Below are positions 8,810 to 16,427 of a stretch of 16,427 bases of DNA, piece after piece. Within the stretch, counting starts at the first letter, position 1. Every line of letters begins with the position of its first letter. The stretch lies in the NCBI GenBank assembly GCA_003118195.1, contig BEXV01000065.1, positions 355,512-371,938 of the forward strand. The letters run 5' to 3'. The translations under genes and the position numbers were made by a program. The notes beneath the pieces are model-generated. The model made no database searches and was not told the DNA's origin. It was given only the letters and a program-made list of their open reading frames with translations. The DNA is from Hemicentrotus pulcherrimus (lineage: Eukaryota; Echinodermata; Echinoidea; Camarodonta; Strongylocentrotidae).

Positions 8810-8957
8810 GGGGCCCGTTTCACAAAACTTGTCATCAGTGACAAATGACAGTTTTTGTTATAAGCTACTGAAATCCTTGCTCCTGATTGGTTATCAGCAG
8901 ATTTGTCACTGACTCTTGTCATTTGTCATTGAAAAGTGGCTTTGTGAAACGGGTCCC
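8810..8957. mobile_element. MITE-like inverted-repeat element (GGGGCCCGTTTCACAAA ends)
   Basis: The left end GGGGCCCGTTTCACAAA and the reverse complement of the right end (GGGACCCGTTTCACAAA) match at 16 of 17 bases. Internal segments GTGACAAATGACAG and CTTGTCATTTGTCA are also inverted, so the whole 148 bp can fold. It has no coding capacity. Such GGGCCCGTTTCA-ended elements are abundant in sea urchin and some other invertebrate genomes (recalled, not searched). No clear target-site duplication is visible. Confidence 0.8.
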
Positions 8958-9633
8958 TGGAAGCCAGTAAATCATCATTTCTCCTCCTCGATCCTAGATA
9001 TACAATGGAAATTTGTATTTAATAAGGACTTTGCGACCATGGAATAATTTTGTTATGTCAGGTATCTTATTATATCAAAGCTATTTATTACACGTTTTCA
9101 CTGTACATGAATTTGCAATTCAAAGCAGGCCAAATTCACAGTAATTTTTGCTGAAAGGTTTTTTTCACCATTTGAATTAGATCACAAAGACTTGATGGCA
9201 TTGTCACTGCCAAAACTTCCAGTTTACAAGTTACCCCGTTTATAAAGCTAATAAACTCATGAGCAAAAATGATAAGTATTTTAAAGACATCTGAAGGTTA
9301 CTAACATATGCCTCATATTGATTAAGGAAGAACAATTTGGTATTGAGTCATTTGATATCCCTCCAATTACAGTACTCTCAAAGTTCTCAGTTGGAAAGAT
9401 TACTATCCAGTCCACAATGTATTTGATTATGCACCTTTTCCTAGCAGTCATGCTTGTGCGACTTTGAAATTGCTTACTGTTATGGACATACTACAGAGTA
9501 CTACAAATCTTTGTTTATTCATGTTTGTATAAAATTTGCATATACCGGTACATGTATGACCATGACCATGCCCTTTGTCTTTCAGTTTCAGTAGAATCTT
9601 GTTCAACTCTTTCATGGGAACAAGTTTTGTAGC

Positions 9634-9639
9634 AATAAA
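9634..9639 (+). terminator. Candidate polyadenylation signal AATAAA for TTC23
   Basis: AATAAA in AGCAATAAAATTG, with T-rich sequence 20-40 nt downstream. This is the best plus-strand candidate after the stop codon; an alternative AATAAA lies at 9250-9255. Confidence 0.5.
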
Positions 9640-9660
9640 ATTGTATGAATTCTATTTCTT

Positions 9661-9861
9661 GTTTTATGATTATTTCTACATACCAACGGTTGATGTAATG
9701 CAGTGAAAGCAGAAGTAGCCTTTATATAGAAAATTGAATCGGGTTGAAGTAGAACTATCAGAGAAAGAGAATCTTGGGAGTTTTAGAAAATCAGAGGAAA
9801 GAGCAGAAACTTTGAGTTAGTAAAATCACTATATTAGGAATATCTTATTGGTAATCAGCTC

Positions 9862-9896
<35 letters not shown>

Positions 9897-12399
9897 TGTA
9901 AAAGGGAAATTTCTCCCTTTGTTTATTACCCTTATCAAAAATAATATAATGCAACAATCCTTTTCTTGCAGCAGGACATACAGGTGAGGGGTATACATTG
10001 TACTTATATATGATTGAAGAAATGTAATCATTCATTTTTATCACATGACAAAGGGACATTTTATTAATATTTTTCCCATATGAACAAACGGGAGAATTCT
10101 TTTACGACATTGTACATCATGACTGACTTGCCCATGGGAGTTTTTTTAATTTGTAGAATTGATTCTTTGTCCAATTTACTTTTTATCTTATTGTTCCCCA
10201 ATTTTGTTTTTGTTTTGATTGGGGTAATTCTGTCTATGAGTTTCTAAAAGTAAACATTTCAGTCAAAGGCATAACATTCTTTACCCATAGATCCTTGAAA
10301 GTACTGATTTTCTGCCAGTTAAAAACATTACGTAACAGCTGTGCCCGACATATGTAACACACATTAATTCAAATACTCAAACACTATAAATCATTCATAT
10401 AACATAGCATATTTTAAAAGAAATGTATTTAATACAATGTCTTATTATGTTCGAGAACATTTCATTCTTCAAAGTATGAAGGCATAAAATAACATTTGTA
10501 TGTATTTACAATAATGTACAAAACAAAATAAGAGGATATATGAAAGAGTAGAATAACAGATGGAAAAGCTGCATGAAAACTAAATACAGCAACAATGAGT
10601 ACTGTAGATACATTTAGAAATGCTATTCTGCTATATACAGTTGTGGTTTTGCTCCTAATTCTCAAAAGTAATATACGTAGTTTTCTTCAGCCACATACGA
10701 TTTGATAGGATTTCTGAATTTCTAGAAAATATATAATGTATCTCCTTCAAAACTAAAGGAAATAGATTAGAAATTATGATATTTGGCATATACTGGGAGA
10801 AAATAGATAGAGGTGCTATGAACTATCTAAAAATAGGTATTGGAATTATTTCACGCTATGCAGGAATTTCAACAACCCACAACAGACTTTGTGTGAACTG
10901 TGGCTCCACGTGTAATGAAATAAATGTAGGTAAAACACGATTAAAAATCAAATAAATGACAAACTGGAGGTAAAAAAGAAAACAAAACCAGGAGGGACAA
11001 ATCCACCAATCCTCTCCTGAAATCTTATAAACACAAACGACTCTTAATCAATGCATGCACTATGTCAGATAAAGAATCATGCACAAATGATAAATAAAGC
11101 TTTATAGATTAATTATAGCTTCTTCGTTTCATATTAATTCCTTACCATCATTAAATACAAACCAACATTTTGTGCATTACTAAATTACCCTTCTTGTAAA
11201 GCTTCTGAAATATATCATTTAAATCAGCTTCATTTTGAACGGTGCTTTATGCTAAAATATTTTAAAGATAATCTTTAAAATTAATTCACTTTAGAGCAGG
11301 GGCAGCTGGATTCATGAAAACAAAAAGCTTCAACTTATTGCAATATTTCTTCTCTTAGGGTGATTAAAGGTTATGGCAAGACTAACTGTAAAGGTAATTC
11401 AATGGTATGTATATTTTTGCATGATCAATAGTATCATTAAAATATTTCCTGCTTTGGCATAAAGTATGATTATCTATCATTCCAAATGATATGCCATATG
11501 TACTAATATTCACAGTTAAAGATACTACATGTATGTCCCTTTTGCAGCCAACATCAAATTCAGTAGAACTTTGCAGGAATTATTAATATGTCATGTATGT
11601 CCTACCTGTGAAATTTAAACATAAGCAGTGTCCTAGTATTCAAATCATCCAAGGAAACCTGTTTACTTGCTAGACTTCACTGTCAGACACTATTGAGTGA
11701 CTGACCGACATGTTTTTTTCTTTGGTAATAACATACATAAAAGGAGCTGTAACAGGTACATGAGCATTTGTCTACATCAATAACCCACTTTTTGTAATGG
11801 CCAAAACTAAACTGTTTGAATCTTAAAGCAGCACAAAACGTACAACCATTTGGTAAAAAGGGTCTGAAATCAGACTATTACTTAGGTGATTGCAATCACT
11901 CAAGTCGATTTTGACAACAAATGGTCGTTATTTTCCCACTAAAAGCCATTTTCAAGCCCTTTTCAAGCCCTATCATTTTGAATGAAGTTCTAAATTAGTA
12001 TTGTCTTTCAAAAGGCTAGACAATTGTAGATACATACAAATGAACATGGCAAAACATAATGTGCCTTTGAATTGCATATTAAAGACTTGAGCAGTATTTA
12101 AATACCTTCAGATATAAACGATTAAAAAAATACTGAACCTTTTGTGATGTGAAGGAGGGAGATATCTGTACCCTTACACCTCTGGCTATTACTCTTGCTA
12201 TTTTATAACTGCTGATTTTTTTAGAGGGTCTGATTAATGCTACTATAATGTACATGGCTTCATCAAATATCTTCCCATTGAGGATATGAAATAGGGAGCT
12301 TGCCCACTACTGCCTTCTAGAAAGAAATTTAAACTGATGACATTGTTCGTGGTCACATAATTCTAGCACACAAAATCAAAGGAGCATTTATATTCTTGC
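9661..12399. other. AT-rich intergenic region between the convergent 3' ends
   Basis: Apart from the TG microsatellite I see no exon-like segment, RNA gene or inverted-repeat element. Possible minus-strand polyadenylation hexamers (TTTATT on the plus strand, for example 10060-10065) are far from the MIF4GD-like stop codon, so where that transcript ends is not clear. Confidence 0.6.
9864..9895 (+). repeat. (TG)16 microsatellite
   Basis: An uninterrupted TG run of 32 bp between the two genes; the THTHTH peptide of an overlapping ORF is its shadow. Confidence 0.97.
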
Positions 12400-12960
12400 A
12401 TCTCACAGAAACACTAACACCAGTGCACTTAACTCACAGATCTCCTACAGCTTGTCCTAGAAATCAAAACAAAGTACTCTATCAAAGGAAGTCTTTAGCT
12501 AAGACTGAGCACAGAATCACTCAACTCAGCTCTTGCAGATCTTCTAAAGCTTTCCCTTGAAATCACACAGTTTTAAAGAAGTACTACAAGCTTGTCCTTG
12601 AAAGCAATAATTACTGAATCGAAGGAACATCCCAAAATCACTCAATTGGGCTTATTGGCTCTCACAGATCTTCTAAAGCTTATCCTTGAAAGCAAACAAT
12701 GCCACAAGAAAACATTGAAAGATGTCTTTTAAAGAAGCACTTTGGCAACCGTTAGCAGAAAATCTTGGAGTAGTACTGCTACTGTGTGTCAGTCAAGTGC
12801 CATCCGCTAACACTAACACTAATACCGGTGCACTTAACTCACAGATCTCCTACAGCTTGTCCTTGAAAACAAAACAAAGTACTCTCTTGAAGGAAGTCTT
12901 TAGCTAAGACTAAGAACAGAAGCGCTTGTATCTCTCTCACAGAAAATATTGAAGAATGTC
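12400..12960. repeat. Degenerate duplicated blocks in the MIF4GD-like 3' flank
   Basis: Blocks near 12411-12513 and 12810-12921 share ACACTAACAC, GTGCACTTAACTCACAGATC, TCCTACAGCTTGTCC and GGAAGTCTTTAGCTAAGACT. Shorter related blocks at about 12536-12580 and 12660-12697 share CAGATCTTCTAAAGCTT followed by CCTTGAAA. Together they are an imperfect repeat array including the exon fragment at 12720-12808. Confidence 0.8.
12720..12808 (-). pseudogene. Decayed duplicate of the 3' end of the MIF4GD-like last exon
   Basis: This block is a close copy of 12955-13041. On the minus strand it reads SGWHLTDTQ, then a TAG stop (12781-12779, from CAG), then QYYSKIFC and TAA. It has no splice acceptor of its own and lies beyond the real stop codon, so it would be untranslated 3' UTR. 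Confidence 0.85.
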
Positions 12961-12985
12961 TTTTAAAGAAGCACTTTGGCAACTG

Positions 12986-13186
12986 TTAGCAGAAGATCTC
13001 AGAGTAGTACTGCTGCTGTGTGTCAGTCAAGTGCCATCCGCTTGCTCGAAGCTCAATGATCTCTAGGAGGAGGAGGCGGGAGAAGTGGGAAGATTTGGGT
13101 CCTAGGAGTTTCTCCTTCATCATGTTTAGTAGGATATCCATCTGTCCAGGCTTGAGCTCTTCAAGAGTGGGTCCAAGAGCCTTGAG
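12986..13186 (-). CDS. MIF4GD: MIF4GD-like last coding exon and stop codon
   Basis: The acceptor is ctatcctatctcag; TAA is at 12988-12986. It encodes LKALGPTLEELKPGQMDILL, then the diagnostic LLLLEIIELRASGWHLTDTQ and the QQYYSEIFC end. The 3' part of this exon has a decayed duplicate 234 bp downstream in the transcript direction. Confidence 0.92.
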   Translation of the reverse strand, partial: LKALGPTLEELKPGQMDILLNMMKEKLLGPKSSHFSRLLLLEIIELRASGWHLTDTQQQYYSEIFC

Positions 13187-16150
13187 CTGAGATAGGATAG
13201 GCAAAGAAATCTATCATTTAAGATCAAGAGGAATCAAGGCATTTAACATCTGGAGCAAAGTTAATTTCATCTCCTTGTATATCACAAGAGTAAATAGAAT
13301 GTTACTCATACAAATTGAGACTTGGGTAAATAACAAACAAAAATATTCCACTTTTATATAAATTGTGAAAAAGAGGATATGCTACAGTAGGCAAAAAATT
13401 GAACAACAAGTCAACAAGCACTAAACGTAAGAAGAGGGGTAACAAAATTTAGGATAGAGAAAGAAAAAATGGAGATAGAAATTTAGCTCATAAAGAAGAA
13501 GATAATAGAGGAAAATGACAAGAAAACTATAAAACTATTGATATTCTGTGACTTGAGCTTACCTGATTACAACCACATTTCATTTCTTCATCACTGGAGT
13601 CAGCATCAATTACAAGCTGCATTAATAAATAAGAAGATATACAGATTAGGTATATACTAAAACTCACTTGAAAAGCAATTAAATTTATTAATTTGATTAA
13701 TCACATCATTGATGCAAAACAATGTCCCTAAATATTATGTTATAACATGAGAACAACATGAGAACACCATGAATTTATCTTGATGAAGAAAATATGGTCA
13801 TGTCTACGATCATTACAATGAAATAGTGTTCATAGAAACAGATGAACTTGAAGAATGTATGGAAAGCCCAAAGACTTACGGAGTCCAGGCATGTATAAAC
13901 AGGCTCGACCAAGGCGTTGATGTAGTTATCTCCAATCTTCAGGTGTCTGAAGAGGCAGCACAGGTAGCAAGTAAAGGCAAGCCATCGATTGGGGTCATTG
14001 TCTTTCCATGTTGCACGGGATATGAAGTCTTCCTGTCATAAGCAATGAAAAAACTGGTGTGTTGTGATTATGTAAAATCATCTTTTGACCTTCTCAACCA
14101 TAAGGTTGGTGATGTATAATTCTCAAACTTACTTTTCATAACAGTGAAGAGGACAAATCGTAAATAATTTGAAAAACATACTCCCTGGATATCAAGATCT
14201 ATCACCTGATCATTATCCCAGTTCTGACTTTAATACTTAAAGATGAAGTTGAGTTCTGGTCATGCGATTGCATTGTGAAAGAAACAGTGTGGAATCGACC
14301 AGAAAAGGTTGATCATTTAGCATATAAGAATTTGTGTGTATTGCAAGGTTCTGGAATCATCAAAATGATAAGAAATTTGGAAAAGTTACAAACACTGTAA
14401 ACAGAAAGACGTATATGGGACTACACTAACACGTGGCGTAAACCCCCCCCCCGAGTTTTACTATGAACATGACATATTTAGAATATGAAGGCATTTGAAG
14501 AGCCATACTTTTCACTTTCAGGGAACATGTCTTATCTGATGTTATTCCACACTTGCATAATAAGAACGATAAAATTCACAAATCATTTTTCACCTCTTCC
14601 CAGAACTCAACCTTCTCTTTAAACATTATGAATTTTACTCAATGCATGCTGTGTTATTCTGCACTTGAGCCTGGTAAGGTGGTATGCATCATCCAACTAA
14701 TCAGCATAAAAATTAATGCGTTCCCTGCAAAATGTTGAGACAAATAGTTTACCTGAAGTTGCTTAAGGAGAGGACTTCTGAACTTGAGTCCCTCTGCCTC
14801 TAAGGAAGCTAGTCTGGAGCACAGTTTGGCCACAGTCTCTGCATTCTGGGCGTCCTCCAGCCCTTTATTGTACATGAGAAGCGCAAATGCTCGAACTTGA
14901 GCCTCTTTGCTGATGTAGCCTTCTACATCTTTGTAGATCCCATCTGCAATGTCCCACAATGAGGATTCTTTGCTACTCCTTGCAGCTTGCTGCACTAACA
15001 CCATCGTCCTGTTGTAAAAGTGCTGAATTCATACAAGGATGAAAAATGTGTGAATTCATCAACCATAAGTATGGAAATCCTACCACTGAAGGACATGTAC
15101 GTCGAATTCAATGTATAGACCATGTTCACTCTTGTCATGTAGACATGTTGAACATCAATGTCAAGAATCATGAATTTGTGACCTCAGTGACACATAGTTA
15201 CAAGTTGGCCTAACTGATGTATTTTTTTCATCTTCATATTTGAGCTCGTCTTTAAAAATATCAGGTAATTGTTTAAAGTGTCCATAAAGATAACTAGTTT
15301 ATTAGTTGTTAGATGAGCTTACTCTAAGATTATATTAGCCTTCCGGTATGCACAATTCAATCACTTTTAATCGTTGAATGCTCCTTTTTAAAACCCCAAA
15401 ATAAAAGTAAATAGTTCACCAAAATCATCTCTGCATCAAAAGACTCTCAATAATCAAGTCTAAATTGAATAAACTAGTCTCATGATTATGTAGACCGTAA
15501 GCTTCAGTCTCTAACATCGACGGTTGTTCCGCCGAGGCTATAGTCTACATGTATGTACATAAAAAATGTCATCGCTCTCCAATCATCAATTCTTTTCCGA
15601 TCACCATTTTCTAAACCAAAACTTTGGTTTAGAAAACAGCGATTAAAGAATGTCTCAGATCCTCATTACGGTAGATAACTTAACACAGGCGTGGTGCCAT
15701 GAAACCTATGAAAAAGTGTAGGTCTTCCGGTATACTAGATCTAGATCTAGATCCAATATCAACGTTTATCCGAAAAATACTCCAAAAATAACAAGAAAAA
15801 TGACACAAAACAGGTAATAAACATAACGACTTTTAACTCATGATCTTTATTTGGACATTAAATAAATGTTTACTTCATTTTGGGTATGTTTTATTATCTC
15901 CACGCAGGATTTAGACTTAGGGGTCAAATTTTTGATACGTTTCTGAACAAGCGCCGCGTTCTGTAGTCTGTACCTCGCCAAGTGTCAACACGTGCTCTTC
16001 CTTCATGTACGGATAGTCACTCGATGCTTCGCCTGAACTCCCGGCTACAGTTGCAACTCCTCGATCGTTCGGTTGCTGCTGTTTCAACTTTTGCCGACTG
16101 GCAGCTGACTTTAGGCCACCACTTTTGCTAAGCTGTCGAGCAGATGCCAT
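12986..16150 (-). CDS. MIF4GD: MIF4G-domain protein, MIF4GD/SLIP1-like, 5 exons, 284 aa
   Basis: Coding exons in transcript order are 16150-15974, 15022-14753, 14032-13880, 13616-13563 and 13186-12986; every junction is GT-AG and in phase 0. Residues 1-59 are a basic, probably disordered leader. A compact MIF4G HEAT-type domain covers about 62-275: WDIADGIYKDVEGYISKEAQ, WLAFTCYLCCLFRHL, NALVEPVYTCL and LLLLEIIELRASGW. From memory, human MIF4GD (222 aa) has MALVNPVYDCL, LLLLEIIEFRAAGWK and a YYYSEVSD end, parallel to YYSEIFC here. CTIF and PAIP1 share the fold, but the C-terminal tail favours MIF4GD. MIF4GD binds the histone stem-loop-binding protein and promotes translation of poly(A)-lacking histone mRNAs; that role here is inferred from family. 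The gene lies tail to tail with TTC23. Confidence 0.85.
13563..13616 (-). CDS. MIF4GD: MIF4GD-like exon 4 (small, 18 codons)
   Basis: A 54-nt exon with acceptor ttattaatgcag and donor CAG|GTAAGC. It encodes LVIDADSSDEEMKCGCNQ, corresponding to the linker that reads SLSKEEEVDCLVLQ in human MIF4GD. It is symmetrical (phase 0/0), so skipping it would keep the frame. Confidence 0.85.
13880..14032 (-). CDS. MIF4GD: MIF4GD-like exon 3
   Basis: Minus-strand acceptor tgcttatgacag, donor TCC|GTAAGT, 51 codons, phase 0 at both ends. It encodes NRWLAFTCYLCCLFRHLKIG and DNYINALVEPVYTCLDS, the central MIF4G helices. A spurious plus-strand ORF overlaps this exon. Confidence 0.92.
14033..14752 (-). other. 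MIF4GD-like intron 2, no internal gene
   Basis: AT-rich intron with a C9-11 homopolymer run near 14444-14453. The plus-strand ORF in it has no similarity to anything recognised. Confidence 0.7.
14753..15022 (-). CDS. MIF4GD: MIF4GD-like exon 2 (start of MIF4G domain)
   Basis: I chose the acceptor AG just before 15022, which keeps frame with exon 1 and gives HFYNRTMVLVQQAARSSKES, alignable to human MIF4GD FDAETQQLLKTALKDPG. A competing AG 14 nt inside would break the frame. The body contains ISKEAQVRAFALLMYNKGLE and ends LKQLQ|GTAAAC, phase 0. The exon is 90 codons. Confidence 0.85.
15490..15548 (-). repeat. Diverged inverted relative of the 70-bp left-edge repeat
   Basis: Read on the minus strand it gives CGGAACAACCGTCGATG...AGACTGAAGCTTACGGTCT, aligning with TGGAACAACCGACGATA...AGACTGAAGCTTTCGGTCT at the left edge. 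The ends GTAGAC and GTCTAC are inverted, suggesting a small element. It lies in intron 1 of the MIF4GD-like gene. Confidence 0.7.
15607..15636. repeat. Perfect 14-bp-arm hairpin in MIF4GD-like intron 1
   Basis: TTTTCTAAACCAAA, a 2-nt loop, then TTTGGTTTAGAAAA. The symmetry continues imperfectly outward (ATTCTTTTCCGATC against the complement of GCGATTAAAGAAT), giving a foldback of about 65 bp. Probably a small palindromic repeat element. Confidence 0.75.
15738..15752 (+). repeat. Short AGATCT tandem repeat
   Basis: Roughly two and a half copies of the 6-bp unit TAGATC within intron 1 of the MIF4GD-like gene. Low-complexity. Confidence 0.7.
15974..16150 (-). CDS. MIF4GD: MIF4GD-like exon 1 with start codon
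   Basis: The start ATG (16150) is in AAGATGG, a strong Kozak context. The open frame extends 8 codons upstream to a TTG, not an ATG. It encodes MASARQLSKSGGLKSAASRQ, a Gln/Gly/Ser-rich stretch and KEEHVLTLGE. The donor is GAG|GTACAG, phase 0. This 59-residue leader is longer than in vertebrate MIF4GD. Confidence 0.75.
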
Positions 16151-16380
16151 CTTAAAATAGGAAGTCTGCCCCAATTCTTCTCAGAACATAAAATGTTCAA
16201 ATTAGGTCTACTACTGATTCTTGGGTTTAAGAGTTATCTTACAGACTCTTCTCCAGTTCGATCGCTTCCTGGAAGATAGTCTTGTTTCAGGCTTAAAGTT
16301 TACTATAAGTCAGGCCAAGCGCCTCACTCACCCCGCCCCATACTTCCTCCCGCTCCTTTTATTCTAGCGACAGAGCAAGT
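16151..16380 (-). promoter_or_regulatory. Probable promoter and 5' UTR of the MIF4GD-like gene
   Basis: Upstream of the start codon (higher coordinates) lie a palindromic CTTCCTGGAAG (near 16264-16274; ETS/STAT-like TTCCTGGAA), a CCCCGCCCC GC-box-like motif (near 16331-16339) and CACTTCCTCCCG-type purine/pyrimidine sequence. No clear TATA box. The transcription start cannot be placed; the assignment is by position and motif only. Confidence 0.35.
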
Positions 16381-16427
16381 GGGCCCATACCCAGATGCCC
16401 ATTTCAATATTAAATAGCCCCCCCCCC

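Larger units (their letters stand above)
8765..9660 (+). other. Probable TTC23 3' UTR
   Basis: The stretch after the stop codon carries an inverted-repeat element at 8810-8957 and two AATAAA hexamers, at 9250-9255 and 9634-9639. The second is followed by T-rich and GT-containing sequence, so it is the better cleavage candidate and would give a 3' UTR of roughly 0.9 kb. Confidence 0.5.

Noticed and set aside
9829..10665. Minus-strand ORFs in the intergenic region
   Set aside because: Low-complexity or unrecognised translations, one through the TG microsatellite; no splice sites or similarity.
13826..14041. Plus-strand ORF starting MFIETDELEE
   Set aside because: It is the antisense shadow of MIF4GD-like exon 3, which has clear MIF4G similarity and splice sites on the minus strand.
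16419..16427. Terminal poly-C run
   Set aside because: Possibly an assembly or contig-edge artefact; too short to interpret.
1..16427. CRISPR array, prophage, operon or other prokaryotic system
   Set aside because: Both genes are intron-containing animal genes; no regularly spaced repeats, Shine-Dalgarno sites or phage genes are present.

Overview
The window is animal nuclear DNA, most likely from a sea urchin or other invertebrate deuterostome. It holds two spliced genes arranged tail to tail, with introns of a few hundred bases in AT-rich sequence. The intergenic and intronic DNA carries short inverted-repeat elements (one with a GGGGCCCGTTTCACAAA-type end), a tRNA-headed SINE and (ATA)n-tailed repeats of the kind common in echinoid genomes. 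There are no bacterial-style operons; most long ORFs are chance readings of intron or intergenic DNA. The taxon is inferred from repeat style and protein similarity only.

Plus strand, about 1.0-9.64 kb: a 12-exon gene for a TTC23-family tetratricopeptide-repeat protein (TTC23 in vertebrates acts at the EvC zone of the primary cilium in Hedgehog signalling). All exons join in frame to a 519-residue protein from the ATG at 1038 to the stop at 8762-8764. Two of its introns (3749-4317 and 5104-5520) begin with ATATCCTTT and end in AC, with good U12-type branch sites 12-13 nt upstream of the 3' end. They are therefore minor-spliceosome AT-AC introns, and the reading frame only works with those boundaries.

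Minus strand, about 16.15-12.99 kb: a 5-exon gene for a 284-residue MIF4G-domain protein that best matches MIF4GD/SLIP1, the SLBP-interacting factor of histone mRNA translation. Its likely 3' UTR (lower coordinates) contains degenerate duplicated blocks. One is a decayed copy of the last 18 codons of the gene itself, with an in-frame TAG.

Between the two genes (about 9.7-12.4 kb) lies AT-rich DNA with a (TG)16 microsatellite and no supportable gene. At the left edge is a perfect 70-bp tandem duplication; a diverged inverted relative of it lies in intron 1 of the MIF4GD-like gene. The two genes have no obvious functional link; their 3' ends simply face each other.
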